A DNA stretch of 64,000 nt from UBA12191 sp009937185 (GCA_938075155.1 CALJGL010000020.1:10012-74011); one strand, 5' to 3'; positions 23,286 through 33,037 are shown, counted from the stretch's first letter. Program-made: numbers and translations. The notes: generated by a model from the sequence alone, not told the origin.

Positions 23286-24632
23286 ATGAAATCTGTGCAC
23301 ATTTACTTGCTGGGATTCCTCTTGATGATGCCTGGGGTTCTCCAAGCTCAACTCTTCGAGAGACCCATTATCCTCGAGGGAGTGAAGATGATTTCACCCC
23401 GGGGAGAGGTTCTTGAGGATTTGATGATCACTATTCGTCGAGGACGGATCGCTGGCATTTCCCAATCAGGGGATGCTCCCATGATGTCAAAAAAGATCGC
23501 AGCGGATGGACTCTTTGTCACATCCGGACTCGTCGATCATGCGTCTGTATTGACTTTGCCCGTTGGCGGTGAAGGTGCAGCCGACCATTGGTCATGGGAT
23601 GCCTTTGACCGATATGACAAGGAAGCCATCCTCTCGGTACTCGCGACTGGGGTGACCCGTGTTCATTTAGTTCCCGTTCGCAGCGGCGGAATCTCGGGTA
23701 GATCCTGCTGGGTCTCTCTCGAGCCCGCAGGTGAGAATGCGTCTTCCTCAGGCCAATTCGGGGTTTTGATGGAGGAAGAGGCTGCGCTGTGTATCGACCT
23801 TGCAAGCGGCTCTCCAGTCGCCCGCATGCGTTCTTTTGGCGCGATCCTCGATCAGTTTAGTGCTGCTAAAGACCGTCGTGACGCACTCGAATCCTACGAT
23901 GAAGATCTCGAGGAGTACCTCGAGGAGCTTAAGAAATGGATCGAGGAAAAAGCTGAAGAAGGTGATAAAGAATCATCTGACGAGGGTGCTGAAAAAGATG
24001 AGAAAAAAGATGGGGAAGAAGAAGAGAACAAAAGCCCCGAGAAACCTGTACGACCGGGAGATGACGAGCCCTCAGATATTCTCTTGAAGGTCGTTGCCCA
24101 TCAGTTACCTGTTCTCATTACCGCGCGAAAATCTGCCGACCTTATCAATGCTTGCGAGTTGATTCAAAAGTTTGAACTGGATGCCATCATTCATGGTGCT
24201 GATGAAGCTGCTTTGGTGATGGACCATCTCAAGGAGCTTGAGAATGTCTCTTTCATTCTCGATAACCCGGCATACGCCCTCTCCGCTTCAGGCCCAGGAG
24301 TGATCGATGGTCAACCTCGCAGATCTGCAGATTTGATCTCTGTCATGGAAGAAAATGATCTCGATTGGGTGATCGGAAGTGGTGGTAGTGGCGCGGGACT
24401 CTGGAGAATGACTCGTAAGATGGCCGGATCTGAAGCGGCACTGAGTAGCGCTCAGACGACAAATCTACGAGGAGAAAAGACCCGAAGAGATTGGGTCAGT
24501 CCCGGAATGCGGCACCTTGTTCTTTGGAGTGGAAACCCGGCCTCAGACGCCGCTGCGCGTCCCGAAAAAATACTTATCAATGGACTTGTCGTCTGGCAGC
24601 GTCCCGCAGGAACCCGAGAGGGGCGGTTCTAA
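23286..24632 (+). CDS. Exported amidohydrolase-like protein 1 (metal ligands lost)
   Basis: First gene of an eight-gene array. 448 residues: signal peptide (M-K-S-V-H-I-Y...V-L-Q-A-Q), an amidohydrolase composite beta-domain (I-I-L-E-G-V-K-M-I-S-P-R-G) and a barrel. The position of the metal-binding H-x-H after P-G-(L/F)-x-D reads S-G-L-V-D-H-A-S-V, so the HxH pair is gone. Residues about 200-265 are a charged helical insert (Y-D-E-D-L-E-E-Y ... then Glu/Lys-rich). The C-terminus keeps L-V-L-W-S-G-N-P. The frame opens earlier at 23250, but the ATG at 23286 starts a proper signal peptide. The stop overlaps the next ATG (TAATG). Probably a pseudoenzyme in the periplasm. Confidence 0.75.
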   Translation: MKSVHIYLLGFLLMMPGVLQAQLFERPIILEGVKMISPRGEVLEDLMITIRRGRIAGISQSGDAPMMSKKIAADGLFVTSGLVDHASVLTLPVGGEGAADHWSWDAFDRYDKEAILSVLATGVTRVHLVPVRSGGISGRSCWVSLEPAGENASSSGQFGVLMEEEAALCIDLASGSPVARMRSFGAILDQFSAAKDRRDALESYDEDLEEYLEELKKWIEEKAEEGDKESSDEGAEKDEKKDGEEEENKSPEKPVRPGDDEPSDILLKVVAHQLPVLITARKSADLINACELIQKFELDAIIHGADEAALVMDHLKELENVSFILDNPAYALSASGPGVIDGQPRRSADLISVMEENDLDWVIGSGGSGAGLWRMTRKMAGSEAALSSAQTTNLRGEKTRRDWVSPGMRHLVLWSGNPASDAAARPEKILINGLVVWQRPAGTREGRF

Positions 24633-25855
24633 TGCAGATCTCAATTCGATCTATGAGCATTGCAAACAAATTGAAGATGACGACTTCTCAGCAAAAAACG
24701 CGAAGTTTGAGTCTTTTGGGGATGTGGGGCGTTTTGTGCCTGTCCCTTTTAGGAGTCACTCCCTGCGGAATTCTCGCTGCTGATACTGTGATCACAGGAG
24801 CAGCAGTGGTCACCGCAGATGGCTCTGTCAATTCGGGGTGGGCGGTCATCGTGGGTCCTACTGGCCAAATCAAGGCCCTCGTCCCGAATGAAGAAGTCTC
24901 TGAGGCTTTCCAGGGGAGCATCTTTAACGCTCCTGAGGGATCGGTGTTGACTCCCGGTTTACATGATTTGATGGGTGCTTTGGGCACACGAGGTCAGACC
25001 GCATCGCTGCAAGCGGGGACCGAACTCTTTGATCCAGACTTGGATGCCAGTCAGGCCTTTGACCCCACCGACCCTTGGCTCGACGTCGCCGCTCAGCAGG
25101 GTGTTCTCTACACGACTTTGGCGGCTCCGCCCCTCGGTGTGGTCAATGGAAAAAGTGCGACTTTCCTCTGTCAAACATCGAAGACTCCTCTCCGACTTGG
25201 AGAAGGAAAACAGACGATGGCGCTTGGGGACTCTGTCCTCTCCGGAAATCGAATGCCCACCAGTCGTACAGCATTGATTTCGCTTTGGCGTGACTGGGTT
25301 GCGAGTAATCCTGAAGAGTTAAAGAGTGCGGGTCTTCTGTATGTTTACGAGGGCATCGATTTACGTCAGGCGTTGAGTTTGCCGTGGTCAGTTGTCCCTG
25401 TGTTTATACATACTGGAGGAGATGCGCGATCTCCGCTCGATCTTGTGTCTGGACTTCCAGGGCCTGTGCATATGGTGGTTGGACCCCTTCTCGAAGGGGG
25501 AGATGCGTCTCACCTTTCGATGGCGGTTCAAGCCGCAAATAAAGGGATCGAGTTGAGTTTCGCGGGTGGGTTACCGGCAGGGCCGGCAGATCACCTCAGA
25601 ACGAGTGCGGCGATTGCCGTTGCAGCCGGTATGAATCCCGAGGCTGCTCGTCGAGCGTTGTTTAGTAATCCTGCAACGGTGGCGGCGGCGACAGGCACCG
25701 GAATCATTGAAGCGGGTGCAAGAGCTGATCTCGTCCTCTTCTCAGGAGATCCTCTCGATCCTGCTTCAAAAGTGATCCACTTTTGGCGTGGCGGTGAGGG
25801 TCGTCGAGTTGCAGGAAGTTCCAAGGTTGGCGAACTAGATACCTTCAGGAGATAA
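24632..25855 (+). CDS. Exported amidohydrolase-like protein 2 (metal ligands lost)
   Basis: 407 residues from the ATG at 24632, preceded by GAGAGGGG and overlapping the previous stop by one base. A signal peptide with a long basic lead (to about residue 45, C-G-I-L-A-A-D) precedes the composite domain V-I-T-G-A-A-V-V-T-A-D-G. The HxH site reads T-P-G-L-H-D-L-M-G-A-L-G, with no HxH. Family C-terminal features remain: A-R-R-A-L-F-S-N-P-A, A-G-A-R-A-D-L-V-L-F-S-G-D-P-L-D. It is the shortest and most diverged member, with no insert. Ten bases separate it from the next gene. Confidence 0.75.
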   Translation: MQISIRSMSIANKLKMTTSQQKTRSLSLLGMWGVLCLSLLGVTPCGILAADTVITGAAVVTADGSVNSGWAVIVGPTGQIKALVPNEEVSEAFQGSIFNAPEGSVLTPGLHDLMGALGTRGQTASLQAGTELFDPDLDASQAFDPTDPWLDVAAQQGVLYTTLAAPPLGVVNGKSATFLCQTSKTPLRLGEGKQTMALGDSVLSGNRMPTSRTALISLWRDWVASNPEELKSAGLLYVYEGIDLRQALSLPWSVVPVFIHTGGDARSPLDLVSGLPGPVHMVVGPLLEGGDASHLSMAVQAANKGIELSFAGGLPAGPADHLRTSAAIAVAAGMNPEAARRALFSNPATVAAATGTGIIEAGARADLVLFSGDPLDPASKVIHFWRGGEGRRVAGSSKVGELDTFRR

Positions 25856-25865
25856 GAGGTTCAAT

Positions 25866-27395
25866 ATGATGAAACACCGATCAATAATCCTTCCAATGGT
25901 CCTTCTTTTAGGGCTTTACTCCCTGCAAGGTTCCTTGTCAGCGAATGATCTCTCTGAAGAGGCCGCAGCGGATTCATATGTCGTGCTGGCTGAGAAAGCT
26001 CATCTGGGCAATGGCCAGGTGATCGAAAATGCGATGATCACAGTCGTCGATGGACGAATCCAGCAAGTGGTTGCGAATGGGACTCCTCCTGAGGGAGCCA
26101 CTGTCGTAAACGTTGCAGAGGTGACTCCAGGCTTGATTGATGCCAATGCAAAAATCGATGTCATGGATGCGCTTCTTTATCCTCAGCAAGATCCCCGACT
26201 GACAATTCTCAGAGCTCTGGGAATGGAAGAGCACTACCACGGAGGGGACGTTTGTCCTTGTGGAACAGTTTGTCCGGCGGTGACACTTCACAAGCATGAT
26301 GAAAGTTGCCTTTTTTGTGGCTACCCCGAACACGATCCTCACAGCCATTCTGAAGATGAAGAAATCGAAGAAGCTGATTTTATGGAAGCTGAAGCCCGTG
26401 CGATGGCAGCCGGGGTTCCCCAGGCCAGTGGCTTGGTGACCGATCAGTCGAGTGAGGTGGTTCCACAGTTCTTGATCATGGACGGCATCGATCAGGGATC
26501 ACAGGATTTCTCTCGCCTCCTCAAAGAGGGAGTCACCACTGTATATGTGAGTCCTGATGGTTCAGCAGTGATCGGTTCTCGTGGAGCCATGATGAGAACG
26601 GGCGGACCGGTCGAAAAGAGATTCATGGGAACAGGAGCGATCAAGACTGTGGTGGGAAGCGATGCTTACCGTTACGGCACACGGAATCGCAGTCCCTTCA
26701 GAGGGTTTGTCTCTATTTACACTCGTCGTCCAGACTCACGAATGGGTGTGGGATGGGTTTTCCGTAGAGCATTTTACGACGCTCTTCTGAGAGCACGTGG
26801 ACTGGAACCGATTGGAGCTGACAAGACTTCGGAAGAAGCCTCAACGGTATTGCAGGGTGTTCTCAAAGGAGAGATTCCCATGCGAATCCAAGCGAGAACC
26901 GGCAGTGATATTGAGACGGCTTTCCGTTTTGCCAAAGAGTTTAATATTCCATTTACTCTTGAAGACCCCATCGAGGCCTGGAAGCGGGTGGACCTTCTGA
27001 AGAAATCGGAGATCCCCGTCGTATTCGGCCCCATTTTTGACAATCCGAGCGGCATTCTTGCGGGATCTAGTGAAACTCGAAACAGTCGTTTGCATACGGT
27101 GAGGGATTTGTCCAAGGCAGGAATCCCTATGGCGCTGAGTGCCCAAGATCTTCGAGGTGAAGAGGGGTTGGCAAGGCAAGCGATGTTGGCGATTCGATAT
27201 GGAGTGGACCCTTCAGAAGCATTGAGAATGGTCACTCAATATCCCGCGCAACTTTTAGGTGTAGATCAAGAAGTAGGAACCCTAGAACCCGGACGAAGAG
27301 CAGACATGATCTTTTGGAACGGTTCTCCGTTCTCTGCTCTTTCTCGTATTGAGAAAGTCGTTCTGGGTGGTGAGATTTCATACGAGCGTAACTGA
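25866..27395 (+). CDS. Exported amidohydrolase-like protein 3 with Cys/His-rich insert
   Basis: 509 residues with a signal peptide (to about residue 26) and an AAGAGG-type RBS. The HxH position reads T-P-G-L-I-D-A-N-A-K-I-D. Directly after the first barrel segment, residues 123-161 form a compact Cys/His cluster: His123, His125, Cys130, Cys132, Cys136, His142, His144, Cys148, Cys151, His156, His159, His161. This looks like a metal-binding knuckle pair. The rest retains I-K-T-V-V-G-S-D-A-Y-R-Y-G, where the family's carbamylated Lys would sit, and the C-terminal P-A-Q-L-L-G-V-D-x-E-V-G-T-L-E-P-G-R-R-A-D signature. Enzymatic activity is doubtful; metal binding seems likely. Confidence 0.75.
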   Translation: MMKHRSIILPMVLLLGLYSLQGSLSANDLSEEAAADSYVVLAEKAHLGNGQVIENAMITVVDGRIQQVVANGTPPEGATVVNVAEVTPGLIDANAKIDVMDALLYPQQDPRLTILRALGMEEHYHGGDVCPCGTVCPAVTLHKHDESCLFCGYPEHDPHSHSEDEEIEEADFMEAEARAMAAGVPQASGLVTDQSSEVVPQFLIMDGIDQGSQDFSRLLKEGVTTVYVSPDGSAVIGSRGAMMRTGGPVEKRFMGTGAIKTVVGSDAYRYGTRNRSPFRGFVSIYTRRPDSRMGVGWVFRRAFYDALLRARGLEPIGADKTSEEASTVLQGVLKGEIPMRIQARTGSDIETAFRFAKEFNIPFTLEDPIEAWKRVDLLKKSEIPVVFGPIFDNPSGILAGSSETRNSRLHTVRDLSKAGIPMALSAQDLRGEEGLARQAMLAIRYGVDPSEALRMVTQYPAQLLGVDQEVGTLEPGRRADMIFWNGSPFSALSRIEKVVLGGEISYERN

Positions 27396-27414
27396 TAAAT
27401 CTTCATGTCCCGAG

Positions 27415-27453
27415 GGACTGAACCGTTGGACTGAACCGTTGGACTGAAGAATT
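27415..27453 (+). repeat. 13-bp tandem repeat, three copies
   Basis: GGACTGAACCGTT is repeated exactly at 27415-27427 and 27428-27440, then as GGACTGAAGAATT. It fills the only notable gap (74 bp) inside the amidohydrolase array. Confidence 0.9.
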
Positions 27454-27469
27454 GAAACTGAGGTAATCG

Positions 27470-29065
27470 ATGTCAACCTTGACTCATAAAATGCTGATCT
27501 TCTCTGTGATCTTCTCTGTGATCTTGCTCACCTTTGGAGCGCACTCTGACTTGCAGGGGCAATCTTCTCCAAAAGTGGCTTTGACGGGAGGGAAGATCAT
27601 CACCGTTTCCGGTGCACCGATCGATGGCGGGACCATCCTTATCGAGGACGGTATCATATTAGCTGTCGGAGACGGTGGCATGGCCATTCCCTACGATGCC
27701 ATGGAAGTGGATTGTACGGGCATGATCCTGGCTCCAGGATTTGTCGATGCTCACAACCCAGGAGGCTTGGACATCCCCAATGAAAATTTGGCGGTTGCTC
27801 CTTTTGTCGATGTCTTTGATGCCATCGACCCTTCCCGTTTCTTCTTCGAAGAAGCCCTGAGGAATGGCGTGACGACGGTTCATGTCATGCAGGGGAACAA
27901 CTGTGTGGTTGGCGGAGTGAGCCGAGTGGTTCACCCGATCGGCCTCTCCCCTGATGAAATGACTCGACTCCCTGGACTGGCCTTAAAGATGTCCAGTTCT
28001 CCCAAAGGGGGATACGACCGTTTGCGTCACAGGGCAGAACTGCGCGGAGTTTTTTCCGAGTTTGATCGTTGGCACTCTGACCTTTCAGAGACCCGTTACG
28101 ATCAGGAATCTGAAAAGAATGAAGATCTCAATCCTCTTCCTCCAGAAGAGGCTCGCGCGGAGGGCAAGGCCCTGATTCGCGAAGAGGATCTCGATGATCG
28201 TCACCGTCACTTGGCCTATCTCAATGATGGTCGTTTGGCGGCATGGATTCATTGTGGAGCCGCCACGGATGTCGCACCTGCTCTCGACATGATCGAGAAG
28301 CGTGGGTGGACAGGAAGAGCTGTACTTGTTCTTTCCGGCGACGCACATGTTGCTGTGAATGAAATCGCGGCCTCAAAGGTCCCTGTCGTACTGGGTGCCG
28401 ATCTGATTCATAGGGAACGTGATTTGATCACCGGTGATGTTGAGGAAACCTTCATTCCCGAAGTCTTCCGTAAAAAGGGAGTCCCATTTGCGATTCAGGT
28501 GGGAAGTTCCAATGTGTTGCCAGAAAGATATCTCAATTATCAAGCAGCAAGACTTGTTCGGAATGGTCTTTCTCCTGAGAAAGCCATGAGAACGATCACT
28601 CTCGGAGCGGCTGAAATCTGTGGTGTCGCAGATCATTATGGTTCCATCGAAAAAGATAAGGCCGCCAACATTGTCATGTGGACGGGCGATCCTCTTGAGA
28701 TGACGTCATGGGTTCAAAAAGTCTGGATTGAAGGCCAGCTGGCTTACGATCGTGAAAAAGATGCGCGATTGGAGCGTCTCTTCCCGGAAATGCCTGAGGA
28801 AGACGCCGAAAAGTCAGAACCATTGTCAGATGATGCTTCGACAGATGCGGAGCCGATGCCAGCAGAGAATGGCGAATCAGCGGTAGATTCAGACGCCGTC
28901 GAAAGTGGCGACAAAGAGGCCGATGAGGCTAAGCCCGAGCCACTGAATAAGGATAAGAAGAGTCAGGACTCAGAGGCTGAGCCGGCCCCAGCACCGAAAC
29001 CGGCCCCTGAGCCAAAACCGGAACCTGCACCCGGGATCGATTCCGGAATCAAGGGAGGGCTATAG
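27470..29065 (+). CDS. Exported amidohydrolase-like protein 4 with Pro/Glu/Lys tail
   Basis: 531 residues. The signal peptide contains a short internal duplication (I-F-S-V-I-F-S-V-I, a 12-bp DNA repeat). The metal site reads A-P-G-F-V-D-A-H-N-P-G-G: the first His is kept, the second lost. A-L-K-M-S-S-S-P-K preserves the family Lys region. The C-terminal composite domain is normal (W-T-G-D-P-L-E-M-T). From about residue 445 a disordered acidic, then Pro/Ala/Lys-rich tail extends to G-I-K-G-G-L, possibly a linker or wall-binding segment. One base separates its stop from the next ATG. Confidence 0.75.
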   Translation: MSTLTHKMLIFSVIFSVILLTFGAHSDLQGQSSPKVALTGGKIITVSGAPIDGGTILIEDGIILAVGDGGMAIPYDAMEVDCTGMILAPGFVDAHNPGGLDIPNENLAVAPFVDVFDAIDPSRFFFEEALRNGVTTVHVMQGNNCVVGGVSRVVHPIGLSPDEMTRLPGLALKMSSSPKGGYDRLRHRAELRGVFSEFDRWHSDLSETRYDQESEKNEDLNPLPPEEARAEGKALIREEDLDDRHRHLAYLNDGRLAAWIHCGAATDVAPALDMIEKRGWTGRAVLVLSGDAHVAVNEIAASKVPVVLGADLIHRERDLITGDVEETFIPEVFRKKGVPFAIQVGSSNVLPERYLNYQAARLVRNGLSPEKAMRTITLGAAEICGVADHYGSIEKDKAANIVMWTGDPLEMTSWVQKVWIEGQLAYDREKDARLERLFPEMPEEDAEKSEPLSDDASTDAEPMPAENGESAVDSDAVESGDKEADEAKPEPLNKDKKSQDSEAEPAPAPKPAPEPKPEPAPGIDSGIKGGL

Positions 29066-29066
29066 A

Positions 29067-31793
29067 ATGCTCACTGGAAAGTTGCTCCGGTTCGCCGGGC
29101 TTCTCATCCTGTGTGTTTTGTTTGCCGGTCCTTCAACGGACTTGCAGGCCGGGGATGGATTCGTTCTTCGAGCGGGTCATCTACACACCGGATTGAGATC
29201 CATAGCGGACGGAACTCTGGTTATCAGAGAAGGAAAAGTCACGCATTGCGGGCCTTGGGCAGAGATCGAGCCGCAACTGCAGGGAGATCTTCCGGTTTTG
29301 CATTGGCCTGACGCCTATGTCACTCCGGGTATGGTCTCTGCGAGCAGTGCGGTCGTCGGACCTCACAGAGGACAAGATTCCATCTCCGCCGCTTATCGCG
29401 CAGTCGATGGGTACAACACCTATGGGGATCATCGTCCTTTTCTTGCTACTGGAGTGACCACCATTCACGTCAATCCTGGTGAGCATCGCTTGCTGTCGGG
29501 ACAGGGAGCCGTCGTCAAACTTGTGGGCCAGCCACAAGGGCGCGTCTTGTCGAAGTCTTCTGACTTGGCAATATCAATGCAGGACAGTGTCGATAATCCT
29601 GACGCTCTCTTGGAGATTCCCTTTCCCGCTTCGAGTGATGTTCAGATTGAACCGCCCACTGATCAAAGACCGAAAGGCAGAATATCAAGAATTCTCGCCT
29701 TGAAGGAAGCGCTCGCAAAATCTGCGACAGATCAGCAGGCTCATGGAGAGTTGGCTCGTTATTGGGGTGAGGGGAAACCCTTGAGAGTCAGTGCTGATTC
29801 TTTGGCGGATCTCCACGGGATGCTTGCCATGATGCAAGATCAAGGTCGCAACGGTTACTTTGTGTCAGATGGCACAGTGGCCGAAATCGAAGGCAAATTG
29901 GCAAAAGCCGGCGTGCCCGTCGTTTTGAGAATGAATGTTCCCCAAGGTGATACTCCTCCGGGTGGTGTCCTCAAGTCATGGGGATTCCCGACTCTCGACT
30001 CTTCTCCTGAATGGGCTCTCGCTCCACCTGGAGATGATCTCGGTAATATGAGTTGGGCGATCACTGAGGCCGCTGCACACATGGAGAACCCGGAAAACGT
30101 GATCTCATGGGTCACTCACCATCCGGCAAAAATAATGGGAGTCGAAGATCGAGTGGGGCATCTCGAGCCCGGTGCCGATGCAGACATCGTCGTTTGGAAT
30201 GATCGTCCCTGGCATCTGCACTCTCGTCCTCTTGAAGTTTTCGTCGAAGGACTGAGGGCATGGCAACCCCAAGAAAAAACAGCCACAGTGATTCATGCTG
30301 ATACGATCTGGATCTCTTCCGATCATCAGATTCACGATGGTGAAGTTCTTATTGAAAACGGAAAAATTGCTGCAGTGGGTCAAAGGGTTGCTCATCCTCC
30401 ACATTGCCAGGTGATTTATGGCGGCAACGGTAGCTATCTCGTTCCGGGATTTATCGATTGCTATGGTCATCTAGGATTGCAAGGCGAAGCGGCTTCCATG
30501 GGAACTGGGGATCGACTTCATCGTCTTCTTGGAGTTTCTGGGGCGGCAGAGAACAGTGTTGCTCTTGCAGGCGTCACTTCTCAACTGCTGGCTCCTAGAC
30601 GGTTACAGCGCGGTGCCGGAGTCGGGTTGATCGCCAAAACTGCGGGAGGGAGCAGAGCCAGTCGTATTGACGAAGAAGTTTCCATGCTACTTCTGCAAGC
30701 GAGTTCAAGTGATTTGTCCGCAATGAACAGGTTGTTTGGCCAAGCCCAAAAGTATCTCGATAGTTGGAATAAGTACGACAAAGATCTCGAAGAGTGGAAG
30801 CGTAAAAAAGCTGCGGGCGAAGAGATCGAAAAGAAAAAAGAAGTCGAAGTCGAAAAAGCTCCTGAGGAGAAGTTGGAAGATCCGTTGACAGGTATCTGGG
30901 AGTTGACGGTCAGTGGAGGACCTATTCCTGAACCTGAAACTGCTACAGTTTCGATGCAGTTAACGGGCAGCAATTTTGAAGGACGTGTGATCGAACCCGC
31001 TCCTCCAATGCCGGTGAGAATTACAGGAACTCTTGAAGGAACCACACTCCAGGGAACGATTGAAGTTCCTGGTGACGTCCTTCCAGACTCTCCCAAAATC
31101 GAAGCCGAGTTGACGGGCGAAGACAGTCTCACTGGAAAGATCTCGATACTGACTTTTAGTGCTGATATTCAAGGCACACGAACCAGTAAAGAAGCCAAGA
31201 CTTTCAAAGTTACTCGACGTAAGAAGCAAGATGATGACGGAAAGCCACTTCCTCCTCGTGTCAGAGCGAATCTCGAACCATTGAGAGCTGTTCTCGAAAA
31301 GAAAATACCAGTGATGGTGAATGTCAGTGGATTCCAGACATTGCCTGCTGTCGTGAAATATTTCACAGAGAAGGAGATTTCTTTCTCTGTGCAACTCGAT
31401 AACGACATGAGATTCCAGAGGGATCTCTTGGTGGAGAATAAAGTTCCAGTCGTGCTTCCGATGTCGAGTAGTTTCAACATTGGTGACGACGCATACGTCC
31501 CTGCCACTTTCCTAGGGAGAGCGGGGATTACATTGGGCTTCATGTCTCTTGCAGAAGATGGCGCACGCAGACTTCCTCACCGGGCACGTCAGGAGGTGGT
31601 CAATGGCATGGCTGCTGATGCTGCTTTGGAAGCTCTGACCCACGGTGCTGCTCGCGTATTGGGAGCACACGATCGCATTGGGCATATTCATAAAGGCATG
31701 GATGCGGACTTGTTGATTTGGAAGGGGCACCCTTTCGAAACTGGTAGTCGCCTTGAAAGAGTCTTTGTTCATGGAGAGGAGGTCCAACAATGA
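29067..31793 (+). CDS. Exported double amidohydrolase-like protein 5
   Basis: 908 residues containing two amidohydrolase units in tandem: a first after the signal peptide (about 30-405, ending D-A-D-I-V-V-W-N-D-R-P-W) and a second (about 408-908, starting T-I-W-I-S-S-D-H-Q-I-H-D-G). Both metal sites are degenerate: T-P-G-M-V-S-A-S-S in the first, V-P-G-F-I-D-C-Y-G-H in the second, where one His remains. The second unit carries a Lys/Glu-rich helix (Y-D-K-D-L-E-E-W) and then an inserted beta domain (about 605-715, G-I-W-E-L-T-V-S-G-G ... G-T-L-E-G-T-T-L-Q-G-T-I) resembling a small beta-barrel. It overlaps the next ATG by 4 nt. Not an obvious enzyme. Confidence 0.75.
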   Translation: MLTGKLLRFAGLLILCVLFAGPSTDLQAGDGFVLRAGHLHTGLRSIADGTLVIREGKVTHCGPWAEIEPQLQGDLPVLHWPDAYVTPGMVSASSAVVGPHRGQDSISAAYRAVDGYNTYGDHRPFLATGVTTIHVNPGEHRLLSGQGAVVKLVGQPQGRVLSKSSDLAISMQDSVDNPDALLEIPFPASSDVQIEPPTDQRPKGRISRILALKEALAKSATDQQAHGELARYWGEGKPLRVSADSLADLHGMLAMMQDQGRNGYFVSDGTVAEIEGKLAKAGVPVVLRMNVPQGDTPPGGVLKSWGFPTLDSSPEWALAPPGDDLGNMSWAITEAAAHMENPENVISWVTHHPAKIMGVEDRVGHLEPGADADIVVWNDRPWHLHSRPLEVFVEGLRAWQPQEKTATVIHADTIWISSDHQIHDGEVLIENGKIAAVGQRVAHPPHCQVIYGGNGSYLVPGFIDCYGHLGLQGEAASMGTGDRLHRLLGVSGAAENSVALAGVTSQLLAPRRLQRGAGVGLIAKTAGGSRASRIDEEVSMLLLQASSSDLSAMNRLFGQAQKYLDSWNKYDKDLEEWKRKKAAGEEIEKKKEVEVEKAPEEKLEDPLTGIWELTVSGGPIPEPETATVSMQLTGSNFEGRVIEPAPPMPVRITGTLEGTTLQGTIEVPGDVLPDSPKIEAELTGEDSLTGKISILTFSADIQGTRTSKEAKTFKVTRRKKQDDDGKPLPPRVRANLEPLRAVLEKKIPVMVNVSGFQTLPAVVKYFTEKEISFSVQLDNDMRFQRDLLVENKVPVVLPMSSSFNIGDDAYVPATFLGRAGITLGFMSLAEDGARRLPHRARQEVVNGMAADAALEALTHGAARVLGAHDRIGHIHKGMDADLLIWKGHPFETGSRLERVFVHGEEVQQ

Positions 31794-33037
31794 GGATCTC
31801 AAAGAGTTCCATATTGTTCACGTTCTTACTGATGTTCACCTCAGTGGCAGGCCTTTCAACAGTCACTCATGCAGAGACTTTGGCTTTCAAGGTGGGCAAG
31901 GTCGTGACATTCGATGATCAGGAACGCGTGATCAACAACGCCACCGTGATCGTCGTCGACGGTAAGATCACTGCCATTGGCAAATCTAAAGAGATCATGA
32001 TACCGGCGGGTGCAAAGGTGATTGAACATGAAGACCTCTGGTTGGTTCCAGGTATGGTCGAATGTCATAACCATACGGGTGGTGGATCCCCTGATTTACA
32101 CGACTACGTTTATCTGACAAATCCTGGTTTGCGTACTCTCGAATCCCTCGTTCCCGACAATCCTGAGATGGTACGAGCCAGAGCAGGGGGAGTTACCACG
32201 ATCCTGACGATTCCCGGAAGTGGAAACAACATGTCGGGATTCGGGACAATTTTGAAAACAGCAGGCGGCTCAGTTGAGGAATCAGTCCTTAAGGCTCCAG
32301 GTTCTCTCAAGATTGCTCAGGCCGGAAACCCAGAGAGATACTTCTACGGTGTTGGAAGATCATTCATGAACTTCAATACTCGTCAGACTCTCCGCAAAGC
32401 GAAAGACTACCATTTGGCCCGCACCGAGTGGGAAGATGGAAAGTTAGCTGTCGAGCCCGCTTTCAACTTGAACTGGGAAGAGTTTAGACCGTTGTTTCGC
32501 CGTGAGACGGTTGCATCTGTTCATACCCAAATTTACCAAGTGCTGATGACGACCGTGAAGATGGTCGCTGGTGAATTTAACATCCGGACGGTATTGGATC
32601 ACTCCACTTTCGACGCTTGGAAAGTGGCTCCTCTGGTGAATGAGAATGAAAGCATTTACACGATCAATGGGCCTCGTCAGTTGCATTACGACAGAACCCA
32701 GCGTCGATTGATGGGGAATGCGGCTCGCTGGTGGCAGGGTGGAGTTCGAAAGTTAGGGATCAACACCGACTCTCCGGTGGTCCCGCAGGAAGAACTTTTC
32801 TATCAGGCGAGCATGGCTTGTTATTACGGTTGGAAACCTTATGAAGCACTGAAGGGGGTCACTCGGATTCCTGCAGAAGCCCTCATGATGGATCACCGAC
32901 TGGGAAGTATCACTGTAGGACTCGATGCCGATTTCTGTCTCTGGACGGGCGATCCGATCGATCCCAGATCATCTTGTGAAATGACCGTCATCGACGGAGA
33001 GGTCACCTATGAGGCCAGTGAGAAGAGGGTGTTCTGA
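31790..33037 (+). CDS. Exported amidohydrolase 6 (intact metal site)
   Basis: 415 residues with a signal peptide to about residue 28. It is the only array member with a complete metal set: His93 and His95 in V-E-C-H-N-H-T-G, Lys174 in S-L-K-I-A-Q-A-G-N-P (likely carbamylated), His245 in V-H-T-Q-I-Y, His271 in V-L-D-H-S-T and Asp327 in N-T-D-S-P-V. The pattern is of the imidazolonepropionase/prolidase-like amidohydrolase group. The C-terminal G-L-D-A-D-F-C-L-W-T-G-D-P is normal. It should be the catalytic member of the array; substrate unknown. Start and stop are coupled to both neighbours (ATGA and TGATG). Confidence 0.85.
   Translation: MRISKSSILFTFLLMFTSVAGLSTVTHAETLAFKVGKVVTFDDQERVINNATVIVVDGKITAIGKSKEIMIPAGAKVIEHEDLWLVPGMVECHNHTGGGSPDLHDYVYLTNPGLRTLESLVPDNPEMVRARAGGVTTILTIPGSGNNMSGFGTILKTAGGSVEESVLKAPGSLKIAQAGNPERYFYGVGRSFMNFNTRQTLRKAKDYHLARTEWEDGKLAVEPAFNLNWEEFRPLFRRETVASVHTQIYQVLMTTVKMVAGEFNIRTVLDHSTFDAWKVAPLVNENESIYTINGPRQLHYDRTQRRLMGNAARWWQGGVRKLGINTDSPVVPQEELFYQASMACYYGWKPYEALKGVTRIPAEALMMDHRLGSITVGLDADFCLWTGDPIDPRSSCEMTVIDGEVTYEASEKRVF

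Noticed and set aside
23091..23351. Minus-strand frame of 86 codons at the start of the amidohydrolase array
   Set aside because: It overlaps the signal peptide of array gene 1 in antisense and has no recognisable features.
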